The notes: generated by a model from the sequence alone, not told the origin. Counted from the first letter of the stretch, positions 39,710 to 48,619 are shown. The stretch is DNA of 58,705 nt from Collinsella sp. (GCA_019414565.1 DXLU01000023.1:1-58705), one strand, 5' to 3'. Numbers and translations: made by a program.

Positions 39710-42337
39710 CTACACGGCGTCGGGGACCTCGTAGGTAGCAGACGGCGTGTTGTCGCACACGACGGTAAAGCCGCCGTCCTTGTCGGCATCGACCGTCACC
39801 TGATCGCCCTCGCGCACCGTACCGTCGATGATGGCGGCGGCGATGGCGTCCACGACCTCGCGCTGGACCAGGCGCTTGAGCGGACGGGCACCGAACACGG
39901 GGTCCAGGCCACCCACGGCGAGCATCTGCTTGGCCGCCGGGGTGATGGCAAGCGTCATGCGCTCCTTGGCCAGACGTGCGCGAACATCGGCAAGCTGGAT
40001 ATCGACGATCTTTTCGATTTGCGCCATGCCGAGCGGATGGAACACCACGATATCGTCGATGCGGTTGAGGAACTCGGGGCGGAAGGTCTGAGCCATGGCC
40101 GCATCGACCTGATGGCGCATCTCTTCCTCGTCCTTGCCCGAAAGATCGGCGATGGCCTTAGAGCCCACGTTGCTCGTCATGATGATAATCGTGTTCTTGA
40201 AGGACACTTGGCGACCCTGGCCATCGGTTAGACGGCCATCGTCGAGCACCTGCAGCAGCACGTTAAAGACATCCGGATGAGCCTTCTCCATCTCGTCGAG
40301 CAAGATTACGGAGTACGGACGACGGCGCACGGCCTCGGTTAGCTGGCCGCCCTCGTCGTAGCCCACGTATCCCGGAGGCGCACCGATCAGACGCTGGACG
40401 CTGAACTTCTCCATATACTCGGACATGTCGATACGCACGAGCGCGCGCTCGTCATCGAACAGGCACTCGGCCAGCGCCTTGGCGAGCTCGGTCTTGCCTA
40501 CGCCGGTGGGGCCCAGGAAGAAGAAGCTGCCGATGGGCTTGTCCGGATCGGAGAGGCCCGCACGGCTACGGCGCACGGCCGCGGCCACGGCGGACACGGC
40601 CTCGTCCTGACCGATGACGCGCTTATGCAGCTCGCCCTCCAGGCCCTTGAGCTTGTCGAGCTCGCCCTGCATCATCTTGGACACGGGCACGCCGGTCCAG
40701 GCACTCACGACCTCGGCAATCTCGTCGGAGGTCACCTGCTCGTTCAGGCCCTCGCCATCCTGCTGCTTTTGTGCCTCGAGCGCAGCCTCGGACTCCTGAA
40801 TCTGCTGCTGCAGGCCCGGAATCACGGAGAAGCGCAGCTCGGACGCACGACCCAGGTCGCCGTTGCGCGTCGCGCGCTCCTCTTCGCTCTTGGCCTCGTC
40901 AAGCTGGCCCTTAAGCTCCTGCACGTGGTCGATGGCGTTCTTTTGGTTGAGCCAGCCGGCCTTTTGCACGTTGAGCTTTTCCTGGATCTCGGCAATCTCC
41001 TGGCGCAGGGCTTCCAGACGCTCCTTGGAGGCGTCATCGGTCTCCTTCATGAGCGCCTGCTCCTCAATCTGCAGCTGGGTGAGCTGACGCGTGGTGGCAT
41101 CGATCTCGACCGGCATGCTGTCGAGCTCCATGCGCAGGCGGCTTGCGGCCTCGTCGACCAGGTCGATGGCCTTGTCGGGCAGGAAACGATCGGCGATGTA
41201 GCGATCGGAGAGGTCGGCGGCGGCCACGAGCGCGCTATCGGTGATGTGCACGCCGTGGAAGATCTCGTACTTCTCCTTGAGGCCACGCAGGATGGAGATG
41301 GTGTCCTCGACGGTAGGCTCGCTCACCATAACGGTCTGGAAACGACGGGCGAGCGCCGCATCCTTCTCAATGTACTTGCGGTATTCGTCGAGCGTGGTCG
41401 CGCCGATCGCATGCAGGTCGCCACGGGCGAGCGCAGGCTTGAGGATGTTGCCGGCGTCCATGGAGCCCTCGGTGGCACCTGCGCCCACGATGGTGTGGAG
41501 CTCATCGATGAACAGGATGACCTTGCCCTCGGATTTTTGCACTTCTTTGAGTACGGCCTTCAAGCGGTCCTCGAACTCGCCGCGGTACTTGGCACCGGCG
41601 ACCAGCGCGCTCATGTCGAGCTCGATAAGGTCGCGGTCGCGCAGGGTACTCGGCACGTCGCCGGCAACGATACGCTGGGCGATGCCCTCGACGATGGCCG
41701 TCTTGCCCACGCCCGGCTCACCGATGAGCACGGGGTTGTTCTTGGTGCGGCGGGACAGGACCTGGATGGTGCGACGGATCTCGTCGGTACGGCCGATGAC
41801 CGGGTCGAGCTTGCCGGCACGGGCGAGGTCGCAGATGTTGCGGCCGTACTGCTCCAGCGCCTCAAACTGCGTCTTGTCCTCGGCAGACGTCACGCGGTCA
41901 TCGCCGCGCAGTTCCTCGTAGACTTGCTCGATGCGCTCCTTGGTGACGCCGGCGTCGCGCAGCACGCGACCCGCCTCACCCTTGTCCTCGGCAAGTGCCA
42001 TCAGCAGATGCTCGGTCACCACAAAGCTGTCACCCATCTTGGTGGCCTTTTTCTCGGCCTTCTCGATCACGCGAACGAGCTCGTTGGACAGGCCCATTTG
42101 CTGACCCTCGCCCGACACCTTGGGCGCATGGTCGATGGCATCTTGTGTGGAGCGTGCAAGCTGGGCCGGGTCGGCGCCGATGCGCTCGATGATCACGGAG
42201 ATATTGCGCTCGCCGGCACCGAGCAGGGCAGACAGCAGGTGAATCGGCTCCACCGCGCCGGCCTGCGCGTCGGCGGCCGTGCTCATGGCGGTCTGCAGCG
42301 CCTCGCGCGACGTCATTGCTAGCTTATCGATTCTCAT
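39710..42337 (-). CDS. clpB: Chaperone ClpB
   Basis: 875 residues, the full ClpB length. N domain 1-145; first AAA module with GEPGVGKT near 205 and IDELHTIVGAGATEG; the coiled-coil middle domain (about 400-520) that distinguishes ClpB from ClpA/C; second AAA module with GPTGVGKTE near 600 and LLDEMEKAHPDVFN. ClpB resolves aggregates together with DnaK. AGGTGAT precedes the ATG. A 27-bp dyad (42427-42453) is shared with the dnaK promoter, pointing to common heat-shock control. Confidence 0.97.
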   Translation of the reverse strand: MRIDKLAMTSREALQTAMSTAADAQAGAVEPIHLLSALLGAGERNISVIIERIGADPAQLARSTQDAIDHAPKVSGEGQQMGLSNELVRVIEKAEKKATKMGDSFVVTEHLLMALAEDKGEAGRVLRDAGVTKERIEQVYEELRGDDRVTSAEDKTQFEALEQYGRNICDLARAGKLDPVIGRTDEIRRTIQVLSRRTKNNPVLIGEPGVGKTAIVEGIAQRIVAGDVPSTLRDRDLIELDMSALVAGAKYRGEFEDRLKAVLKEVQKSEGKVILFIDELHTIVGAGATEGSMDAGNILKPALARGDLHAIGATTLDEYRKYIEKDAALARRFQTVMVSEPTVEDTISILRGLKEKYEIFHGVHITDSALVAAADLSDRYIADRFLPDKAIDLVDEAASRLRMELDSMPVEIDATTRQLTQLQIEEQALMKETDDASKERLEALRQEIAEIQEKLNVQKAGWLNQKNAIDHVQELKGQLDEAKSEEERATRNGDLGRASELRFSVIPGLQQQIQESEAALEAQKQQDGEGLNEQVTSDEIAEVVSAWTGVPVSKMMQGELDKLKGLEGELHKRVIGQDEAVSAVAAAVRRSRAGLSDPDKPIGSFFFLGPTGVGKTELAKALAECLFDDERALVRIDMSEYMEKFSVQRLIGAPPGYVGYDEGGQLTEAVRRRPYSVILLDEMEKAHPDVFNVLLQVLDDGRLTDGQGRQVSFKNTIIIMTSNVGSKAIADLSGKDEEEMRHQVDAAMAQTFRPEFLNRIDDIVVFHPLGMAQIEKIVDIQLADVRARLAKERMTLAITPAAKQMLAVGGLDPVFGARPLKRLVQREVVDAIAAAIIDGTVREGDQVTVDADKDGGFTVVCDNTPSATYEVPDAV

Positions 42338-42426
42338 GGAATCACCTCTCTTGGGGCGGCCGCCCTACGGGGCGGCTTCACGTTGTTCGAGAAGTATTGT
42401 TGCCAGCTTTACGCGATCTTATACAC

Positions 42427-42453
42427 AAATCTAAGTCTCTATATATAAGATTT
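42427..42453 (-). promoter_or_regulatory. HspR-type operator at the clpB promoter
   Basis: A 27-bp dyad with ends AAATCT and AGATTT; on the minus strand it reads ATCTTATAT - spacer - ACTTAGAT. TATAAG follows as a likely -10 box. The site at dnaK (51467-51493) has the same length and the same outer 11-12 bases on each side. Confidence 0.75.
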
Positions 42454-42514
42454 TCTGAGTGAATTACGGATAGGGTACTGAGATGTCAGCCCGCCGCTGC
42501 CCAGGCGCGCTACC

Positions 42515-42571
42515 GTCTCGATCCGTAACATCTAGCAGCCATTTTTGATCCTAGATGTTACAGATCGAGAC
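42515..42571. repeat. 21-bp-arm hairpin
   Basis: Arms at 42515-42535 and 42551-42571 (cores GTAACATCTAG/CTAGATGTTAC) match with one mismatch, which would be a G-U pair in minus-strand RNA. It lies between the 42624 gene and the clpB operator. Confidence 0.75.
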
Positions 42572-42580
42572 AGACCGAAA

Positions 42581-42615
42581 ACCACCACAAAGAGGACAGG
42601 CACCTTTGTGGTGGT
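42581..42615. repeat. GGACAGGCACC hairpin, copy 1
   Basis: ACCACCACAAAG (42581-42592) pairs with CTTTGTGGTGGT (42604-42615); the loop is AGGACAGGCAC. It lies just after the stop of the 42624 gene. Near-identical copies are at 43384 and 44252. Confidence 0.88.
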
Positions 42616-42623
42616 CGCGGTCT

Positions 42624-43295
42624 CTAGTCCTTCGCCGAACCCGTACTTCCCGATTCGACGGTCCAGGGCATCTCATCCTCGAACAGCCATGTACGGGCAG
42701 ACCCACTATCGCGTGCAGTCTGCGGGTCAGGCAAGCAGGTCTGTTTATAGGCATCTTGGATACACTGACCCATAAAATCGTTGAGCTCGGTCTGGTCGCC
42801 CTCCATGACATAGGCGACATCGCCGTCCATGATGTAGATGCACGGACCCTCATTGCCCTCGTAGCCCGGATCGTACGAGACATCACATAACTTTGCGCCG
42901 TTTGCAGTGTCCAGCTCGATGGAAGAGTGGCATCCGCCAACCATGTCGTTCGCTTTTGCCCGATAGGACGCATATCCGTACCAACGCTTAAATGTTTTGC
43001 CCTTGAGTAGCTCGGACGCCCTATCGATCAGGCTTGTATCCGTGGTATAGCGCATGGCCCCAAGCTGAATACGCGGATAATTGCTAATACCCAGCACAGC
43101 CGGCTGCTCATCAAAATCAACGGTAATGGTCTCGGGCTTGTCGTCGCCGGTCAGAAGTTCGACAGATTGAGTCACAGGCTTGACCACCGGCTCCGTCACC
43201 GCAGCAGGTAGAAATGCCATACCGACAGCGCCCGCGCCAACCACAGCGATCGCAAGCGCCAAGACAATCAATCCAATACGGGCAGAACGGCTCAC
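42624..43295 (-). CDS. Small membrane-anchored protein
   Basis: 223 residues from a probable GTG (43295) with GGGG nine bases upstream; other starts are possible. A transmembrane span covers about residues 5-28 (RIGLIVLALAIAVVGAGAVGMAF). The outer domain has several cysteines (GGCHSSIEL, KLCDVSYDPGYEGNEGPCIY) and a region like those of other anchored Coriobacteriia proteins. No family recognised. It is divergent from the 43530 membrane-protein gene and both are bounded by the same hairpin repeat. Confidence 0.6.
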   Translation of the reverse strand: MSRSARIGLIVLALAIAVVGAGAVGMAFLPAAVTEPVVKPVTQSVELLTGDDKPETITVDFDEQPAVLGISNYPRIQLGAMRYTTDTSLIDRASELLKGKTFKRWYGYASYRAKANDMVGGCHSSIELDTANGAKLCDVSYDPGYEGNEGPCIYIMDGDVAYVMEGDQTELNDFMGQCIQDAYKQTCLPDPQTARDSGSARTWLFEDEMPWTVESGSTGSAKD

Positions 43296-43383
43296 GGCAA
43301 AACACCCCACAATGCAAACCTTCGCCACCTGCACTAATGATACCGCCAGCTAACACTATTACCAAAAGAAGCCGCGCGCTCCT

Positions 43384-43418
43384 CACCACCACAAAGGGGA
43401 CAGGCACCTTTGTGGTGG
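43384..43418. repeat. GGGGACAGGCACC hairpin, copy 2
   Basis: ACCACCACAAAGG (43384-43396) pairs with CCTTTGTGGTGGT (43406-43418), loop GGACAGGCA. It sits in the divergent gap between the two small membrane-protein genes. Confidence 0.9.
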
Positions 43419-43529
43419 TTTTCGACGCTAACGGTCGACCATCTCGCGCCATGAGATTAAACTTGAATTGTTCTCTGAACATATCCATTTCTGCCTATCC
43501 TCAACAGATCTTTGTCTCGAGGAGCGCAT

Positions 43530-44198
43530 ATGAAGCCGTCTCATTCCACCGGTCGCAACGTCATCGCCATTCTCGCCATACCCATCGTGATGCTCTTCCT
43601 TATCGTCGCCACGCCCTTTTCCCTTGGCATCGCCTCGCCCTTCGATTTATGCGGAATGGTCGACGCCGGCTCGCGTGCCACCTCGCTCTCCTTTATCTGT
43701 CGCGGCGTGTTCTACGAAGATGGAATTCCCACCGGAATTTGGCGGTCAATGTTACCGCTGCTCGGAACGATTGATGGATGCTTCCCCCATTTCAGCCTTG
43801 AACCTCAGACGATGAATTATTTGATCGACGACCAGCCACTCGACTCCATCACCCTCGCTTACGACTATGCTCCAAACACCGATGAGCGTCACATGAACCA
43901 AGTCCTCGACAAACTGCTTGAACAGTGCGGGCTCACCGATGAGGTCGGCCGAACCGTCGACAGCGACCAGAAATTAAAGCGAACAGAACTCCGCCGCATT
44001 GGAAAAATCAGAGAGCGAGGCGGAGCTGCCTACTGGCAGGCCTGGGCGATACGCGACAAGAGCGAATTTGGGCACAGCACCTATATAGTCACTGTCTACA
44101 CCAAAGACGGAATTAAGGACAATGTTGACGATTTCGCGTCATCCAAACTCGGCATCCCCAAAACAACCAAGACTCCCGGCTTGGATGAAATCCTGTAG
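43530..44198 (+). CDS. Small single-span membrane protein
   Basis: 222 residues; GAGGAG precedes the ATG (MKPSHSTGRNV). A span at about residues 11-34 (IAILAIPIVMLFLIVATPFSLGIA) is followed by an outer domain with three cysteines and a C-terminal alpha/beta part (STYIVTVYTKDGIKDNVDDF). No family recognised, and no clear similarity to its divergent neighbour. Base composition is lower in G+C than the housekeeping genes around it. Confidence 0.6.
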   Translation: MKPSHSTGRNVIAILAIPIVMLFLIVATPFSLGIASPFDLCGMVDAGSRATSLSFICRGVFYEDGIPTGIWRSMLPLLGTIDGCFPHFSLEPQTMNYLIDDQPLDSITLAYDYAPNTDERHMNQVLDKLLEQCGLTDEVGRTVDSDQKLKRTELRRIGKIRERGGAAYWQAWAIRDKSEFGHSTYIVTVYTKDGIKDNVDDFASSKLGIPKTTKTPGLDEIL

Positions 44199-44251
44199 GG
44201 ACGCCCATTAACATGCCGCTCAACGATCACAACAACATCGAGCTAGTCCCC

Positions 44252-44286
44252 ACCACCACAAAGGTGCCTGTCCCCTTTGTGGTGGT
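44252..44286. repeat. GGGGACAGGCACC hairpin, copy 3 (inverted)
   Basis: The stem is identical to copy 2 (ACCACCACAAAGG with its complement) but the loop is reversed (TGCCTGTCC). It lies 54 bases after the stop of the 43530 gene. Confidence 0.9.
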
Positions 44287-44292
44287 TTTCGA

Positions 44293-44324
44293 CAAAAAGA
44301 GGCCGCCCCGATAACAGGGGCGGC
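44293..44324 (-). terminator. Terminator downstream of the hydratase gene
   Basis: On the minus strand GCCGCCCC (44324-44317) pairs with GGGGCGGC (44309-44302), followed by CTCTTTTTGTC. It could also stop read-through into the convergent 43530 gene. Confidence 0.75.
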
Positions 44325-44383
44325 ATCAAGCAAGTCTATTTTTGGCGCCCCTCAAGACCCAACGAGAACGCAGAAATGTAGCC

Positions 44384-44451
44384 CGGGGCTTACCCTTTCC
44401 CGAACGCGGCCCTCGCGAAGCGCGTGAGCGGGCGGGAAAGGGTAAGCCCCG
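44384..44451. repeat. 19-bp-arm hairpin after the hydratase gene
   Basis: CGGGGCTTACCCTTTCCCG (44384-44402) pairs exactly with 44433-44451. A smaller imperfect stem (CTCGCG ... CGCGTGAG) lies inside. It is part of the 271-base gap that contains no gene. Confidence 0.85.
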
Positions 44452-44469
44452 AGCGGACAATTAAGTGCG

Positions 44470-46770
44470 TTATTCGGCAGCGGCCTTGAACTTGTTGTAG
44501 TTGATCAGACAGCCGGCCTTGACGATGGCACGTTCTTCGGCCGTCATATCGGCAATGTAGAGCACAATCTGCTCGACCGCACCATCGGCGCGCACCACGT
44601 AGGCGGCGATGTCCTTTAGGTCGCCATCGAGCGCGGCACGGATGCCCGGCACAAAGACGTAGTCGCCCACCTCAAAGCTGGGCTCGGCCTCCATCTGGAA
44701 GGGCACCATGCCCCAGTTCATCACGTTGGAGCGATAGCGCTTGGTGGCGTACTCGTGAACGATGTTGGCCAGGCCGCCGATCACGCGCTGGCAGCTCGCG
44801 GCCTGCTCGCGGGCAGAACCGTCGCCCGGCTTCTTGGCATAGAGCATGGAGCCGTACTCGGTCGCCTTGGCATCGGCCGCGACACCCGCGCCAGCCAGTG
44901 CCTCAAACACGCCGGCAAGCTCGGCATCGAGCGCCGCCAGGTCACCCGCGGCCTCGCCGGCCACGCGACGCTTCTCCACGGCGTCGACCTCCTTGGAACG
45001 ACCGACGTAGGCCGGATCGCGGCGGCTCAGCGTAAACTCGGCCAGGCCCAGCGGGTTGGAGCGGAAGGAGCTCGTCTCGCCCGAAGGAATGAGCTCGTCG
45101 GTCGTAGTGACCGGGTCCATGATCTTGGAGCACACCTTGAGCAGAATGTCGTCGCCGAGAGGCTCCATCGCGGGCCACGGCTTGATGTTGGGGCCTTCGA
45201 CCAGCTCGTCGGCAGGCTCCGCCTTGCCAAAGCCCCAGTACACGCGCTTCTTGTACGGCGCGTCGTCGAAGGTGTACTCGCAAGCCTCGTCCCAGGTGTC
45301 CTCGGGCAGGTCGGTCGCCGGCGTCAGGATGCCGCCGTTGGCAGCCGTCGCCGCAATGGAACGGGCGTCCATCAGAGCCACGGCGCTCAGCTGGCCATTG
45401 CCCGGCTTGGAGCCCTCGCGGTTGGGGAAGTTGCGCGTAGTGTGGCGGATCGACAGGCCGTTGTTGGCGGGCGTGTCGCCGGCACCGAAGCACGGGCCGC
45501 AGAATGCCGTGCGCACGATCGCGCCGGCCTCCATAAGGTCGTAGATATAGCCGCGGCGTGTAAGCTCGAGTGCCACGGGCTGGCTCGTGGGATAGACCAA
45601 CAGCGAGAACTCGCCGCAGCCGGTGTTGGCGCCCTTGAGCACGCGGGCAGCCTGGACCACGGAGTCGTAGTTGCCGCCCGAGCAGCCGGCGATAACGCCC
45701 TGCTGCACGTGCAGCTTGCCGTCGACAATCTTGTCGAGCAGGCTAAAGTGCGTCTTGCCCTCGCCGATCTTAGCGGCCTCGAGCTCCACCTCGTGAAGGA
45801 TGTCCTCGAGGTTCTCGTTGAGCTCGTCAATCTCAAAGCCGTTGGAAGGATGGAACGGCAGCGCAATCATGGGCTTGATGCTCGACAGATCGACCTCGAC
45901 GCAGCCGTCGTAGTAGGCGACATCGGCAGGCTTGAGCTCGCGGTAGTCGTCGCCGCGGCCGTGCATGGCCAGGAATGCGTGCGTGTCCTCGTCGGTGGCC
46001 CAGATGCTCGACAGACAGGTGGTCTCGGTGGTCATGACGTCGACGCCGTTGCGGTAGTCGGTCGTCATGCTCGCGATGCCGGGGCCCACAAACTCCATGA
46101 CCTTGTTCTTGACGTAGCCCTTGGCAAAGACAGCGCGGATGATGGCGAGCGCCACATCGTGCGGGCCGACGCCGGGGCGCGGGGCACCCGTGAGGTAGAT
46201 GGCGACGACGCCGGGATAGGCGACGTCGTAGGTGTCGCGCAGCAGTTGCTTTGCCAGCTCGCCGCCGCCCTCGCCCACGGCCATAGTGCCCAGAGCGCCG
46301 TAGCGGGTGTGCGAGTCGGAACCCAGGATCATCTTGCCGCAGCCCGCGAAGTTCTCACGCATAAAGGAGTGGATAACGGCGATATGCGGCGGAACGAAGA
46401 TGCCACCGTACTTCTTGGCGGCCGAGAGACCGAAAACGTGGTCGTCCTCGTTGATGGTGCCGCCCACGGCGCACAGCGAATTATGGCAGTTGGTGAGCAC
46501 GTAAGGCAGCGGGAACTGCTCCATGCCCGAGGCGCGCGCCGTCTGGATGATGCCGACAAAGGTGATGTCGTGGCTCGCCATGGCGTCGAAGCGAATCTTG
46601 AGTGCCTCGGGATCTCCGGACGTATTGTGTGCCTGGAGGATCGAATACGCGATGGTGCCGCGCTTGGCATCCTCGGGCGTCTGCGTAATACCGCGCTCGG
46701 CAGCCTCGGCCGCAGGCACAACCTCGCTGCCGCCGCGCAGGTAGATGCCGTCCTCGTACAGCTTGACCAT
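44470..46770 (-). CDS. Aconitase-family hydratase
   Basis: 766 residues from the ATG (MVKLYEDGIYLRGG) with GGGAGA upstream. The aconitase fold is shown by VLTNCHNSL, GSDSHTRYGALG, and the cluster-ligand motifs AGCSGGNYDS (about Cys361) and FCGPCFGAGDTP (about Cys421 and Cys424), with HTTRNFPNREG as the substrate-binding segment. GCSGGN replaces the usual SCTNS of citrate-cycle aconitases, so it looks closer to the uncharacterised hydratase group (E. coli YbhJ-like) than to AcnA/AcnB. A 4Fe-4S cluster is expected; the substrate is uncertain. The swivel domain (about 600-766) is present. No other citrate-cycle gene is nearby. Confidence 0.82.
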   Translation of the reverse strand: MVKLYEDGIYLRGGSEVVPAAEAAERGITQTPEDAKRGTIAYSILQAHNTSGDPEALKIRFDAMASHDITFVGIIQTARASGMEQFPLPYVLTNCHNSLCAVGGTINEDDHVFGLSAAKKYGGIFVPPHIAVIHSFMRENFAGCGKMILGSDSHTRYGALGTMAVGEGGGELAKQLLRDTYDVAYPGVVAIYLTGAPRPGVGPHDVALAIIRAVFAKGYVKNKVMEFVGPGIASMTTDYRNGVDVMTTETTCLSSIWATDEDTHAFLAMHGRGDDYRELKPADVAYYDGCVEVDLSSIKPMIALPFHPSNGFEIDELNENLEDILHEVELEAAKIGEGKTHFSLLDKIVDGKLHVQQGVIAGCSGGNYDSVVQAARVLKGANTGCGEFSLLVYPTSQPVALELTRRGYIYDLMEAGAIVRTAFCGPCFGAGDTPANNGLSIRHTTRNFPNREGSKPGNGQLSAVALMDARSIAATAANGGILTPATDLPEDTWDEACEYTFDDAPYKKRVYWGFGKAEPADELVEGPNIKPWPAMEPLGDDILLKVCSKIMDPVTTTDELIPSGETSSFRSNPLGLAEFTLSRRDPAYVGRSKEVDAVEKRRVAGEAAGDLAALDAELAGVFEALAGAGVAADAKATEYGSMLYAKKPGDGSAREQAASCQRVIGGLANIVHEYATKRYRSNVMNWGMVPFQMEAEPSFEVGDYVFVPGIRAALDGDLKDIAAYVVRADGAVEQIVLYIADMTAEERAIVKAGCLINYNKFKAAAE

Positions 46771-46935
46771 ACTGTCTCCCACTCTGCCCAAAACGATTTG
46801 GGCGCATAGCATACATTCGTTCAATATCGTGCCATAGAACGGTTGCGAGTGGGTTACGAATCTGCACGTTCACTTTATCTCAGTAAAGCAAAGAACGAGT
46901 TGGGTGCCGGGGGCAGACTTAGACGCCGAAATGAC

Positions 46936-46999
46936 GAGAGTGGATAATCTCCCACTTTGAGCCTGCAAACAGGCCAAAAACGGGAGATTATCCACTCTC
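46936..46999. repeat. 18-bp-arm hairpin with internal stem
   Basis: GAGAGTGGATAATCTCCC (46936-46953) pairs exactly with 46982-46999. The loop contains a further stem GCCTG CAAA CAGGC (46961-46974). It lies in the 287-base gap between hspR and the hydratase gene. Confidence 0.88.
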
Positions 47000-47006
47000 A
47001 TTCTGC

Positions 47007-47041
47007 GGGCACTCATTTAAGTCTGTCCCCAATGAGTGCCC
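47007..47041. repeat. GGGGACAGACTTA hairpin
   Basis: GGGCACTCATT (47007-47017) pairs with AATGAGTGCCC (47031-47041); the loop on the minus strand is GGGGACAGACTTA. A related GGGGCAGACTTA lies at about 46910-46921, so two such ends bracket the 46936 hairpin. Confidence 0.85.
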
Positions 47042-47057
47042 GGCAGCGTCGGCGGAG

Positions 47058-47474
47058 CTATAGGTCGCTACCCGTACCTAGCAGCTTGCGCATGACTTGC
47101 TCGGGGTTGACCGAGCCGTCGCGCGGGGCCAGGGCGGTGATCTTCTTCTGCATCTTGTACTCGTGCAGTTCGTCCTCGAGCTGGCGCACGCGGGCGCGGA
47201 GCTTTTCGTTCTCGCGCTCGCGCTCCTCGGCACGCTCCTTCATATCGAGGATGCGCACCACGCCGGCGAGGTTAATGCCCTCGTCGGTCAGTTGGTTGAT
47301 GAGCTCCAAGCGCTCGATATCGGCACGCGAATACAGACGCGTGTTACCGCCCGAGCGCTGGGGATTCACCAAGCCTTTGGACTCGTAGACGCGCAGAGTC
47401 TGCGGGTGCATGCCGGTCAGCTCGGCCGCCACGCTGATCATGTACAGCGGTTTGTTCCTATTGTCCTCGGCCAT
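47058..47474 (-). CDS. hspR: Heat-shock repressor HspR (MerR family)
   Basis: 138 residues. An N-terminal MerR-type winged helix (PLYMISVAAELTGMHPQTLR and GLVNPQRSGGNTRLYS) is followed by a coiled coil (about 75-110) and a short tail. This is HspR, which in actinobacteria represses dnaK and clpB operons with DnaK as co-repressor. It is the last gene of the dnaK-grpE-dnaJ-hspR unit, the usual place, giving feedback control. Shared 27-bp dyads at the dnaK and clpB promoters are its likely sites. Confidence 0.94.
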   Translation of the reverse strand: MAEDNRNKPLYMISVAAELTGMHPQTLRVYESKGLVNPQRSGGNTRLYSRADIERLELINQLTDEGINLAGVVRILDMKERAEERERENEKLRARVRQLEDELHEYKMQKKITALAPRDGSVNPEQVMRKLLGTGSDL

Positions 47475-47546
47475 GCTACCTGACCCCTTTCCGTCTCGTT
47501 ATCGTCCATCATAAGCCCGTGGACAGGCGCGGGCGCCACAACCAAA

Positions 47547-48512
47547 CTAGTACGTCGCCTTGTAACGGTTGACCTTCTCGCGGTAGTCGCGCGTGTCGGC
47601 CTCGCGCAGCTTGGCCATGGCATCGCGCTCGTCATCGGACAGGTTCGTGGGAACCTGCACCTTGATCTCGACGAGCAGCGCGCCTGTGCGGCCACGGTGC
47701 TTAACATCGGGCGCGCCCATCTCCTTAAAGCGGAACTTCTTGCCCGTCTGGGTACCCGCGGGCACCTTCAGACGAACCGTCGCACCGCCGGGCGTCGGCA
47801 CGTCCACCGTGCAGCCGAGCGCCGCCTCGTAGACCGAGATCGGCACCTCCATGGTCACGTCGGCACCTTTACGCTTAAACAGCGGATGCTCCTCCACGTG
47901 CGTGGTCACGACCAGGTCGCCGCGCTCGCCGCCGGCAACGCCATACTCGCCGCGACGCTTGTAGCGCAGCTTGCCGCCATCCACGGCGCCCGCGGGCACC
48001 GAGACCGTAATGGTCTGCTGCTCGCCCGTCGAGGGAATGCGGTAGGTGACCTTGTGCGTCACGCCGCGGAACGCGTCCTCGGCCGTCACGTCGACAGTCA
48101 GCGACAGGTCGCCGCCCTTGCGAGCACGGCTGCGGCCCGCGCCGGCACCGGCAGCACCCGCAGCCCCGGCAAAGCCCGAGCCCCAATCGCTGCCCCAGGC
48201 GCCGTTGCCGCTAAAGATGCTGTCGAAGATATCGCCCCAGCCGCTCGCACCGGCGCTGGCACCGTAGCCGCCGCCATACGCGCCGCCCGTGCCCGGCATG
48301 CCGCCGAACATGAGCATCTGGTCGTACTCTTTGCGCTTCTTCTCGTCCGAAAGCGTCTCGTAGGCCTCGCTGATCTCCTTGAACTTGGCCTCGTCGCCGC
48401 CGGCATCGGGGTGATATTTTTGCGCGAGCTTGCGAAACGCGCTCTTGATCTCTTTGTCGGAGGCGCTCTTGGATACGCCCAGGATGTCATAGAAGGTTTT
48501 GCCTGCAGCCAT
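47547..48512 (-). CDS. dnaJ: DnaJ-type co-chaperone without zinc finger (CbpA-like)
   Basis: 321 residues. The J domain (1-70) has YHPDAGGDE, the HPD motif that stimulates DnaK. A Gly/Ala-rich linker (about 75-125) and two C-terminal beta domains follow (KGGDLSLTVDVTAEDAF to VQVPTNLSDDERD). The cysteine-rich zinc finger of classical DnaJ is absent, making it a type II, CbpA-like protein, as is common for the J protein of the HspR-controlled operon. GAGAGGAG precedes the ATG. Confidence 0.93.
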   Translation of the reverse strand: MAAGKTFYDILGVSKSASDKEIKSAFRKLAQKYHPDAGGDEAKFKEISEAYETLSDEKKRKEYDQMLMFGGMPGTGGAYGGGYGASAGASGWGDIFDSIFSGNGAWGSDWGSGFAGAAGAAGAGAGRSRARKGGDLSLTVDVTAEDAFRGVTHKVTYRIPSTGEQQTITVSVPAGAVDGGKLRYKRRGEYGVAGGERGDLVVTTHVEEHPLFKRKGADVTMEVPISVYEAALGCTVDVPTPGGATVRLKVPAGTQTGKKFRFKEMGAPDVKHRGRTGALLVEIKVQVPTNLSDDERDAMAKLREADTRDYREKVNRYKATY

Positions 48513-48584
48513 CGTAGCTCCTCTCCTGTTTCATCCGCCGCCCAGCGGGCGGCGGCTCATGCTTTCATATGGCACTAGGCCAGA

Positions 48585-48614
48585 AAGGGCCCCGGGTGTT
48601 GCCCCGGGGCCCTT
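48585..48614 (-). terminator. Intercistronic hairpin between grpE and dnaJ
   Basis: AAGGGCCCCGGG (48585-48596) pairs with CCCGGGGCCCTT (48603-48614), a very stable 12-bp stem with a 6-nt loop five bases after the grpE stop. No U-tract follows, so it may give partial termination or protect the dnaK-grpE part of the mRNA. Confidence 0.7.
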
Positions 48615-48619
48615 CTCAA

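Noticed and set aside
44755..46809. 684-codon open frame opposite the hydratase gene
   Set aside because: Antisense to a protein with conserved aconitase motifs; no recognisable domain.
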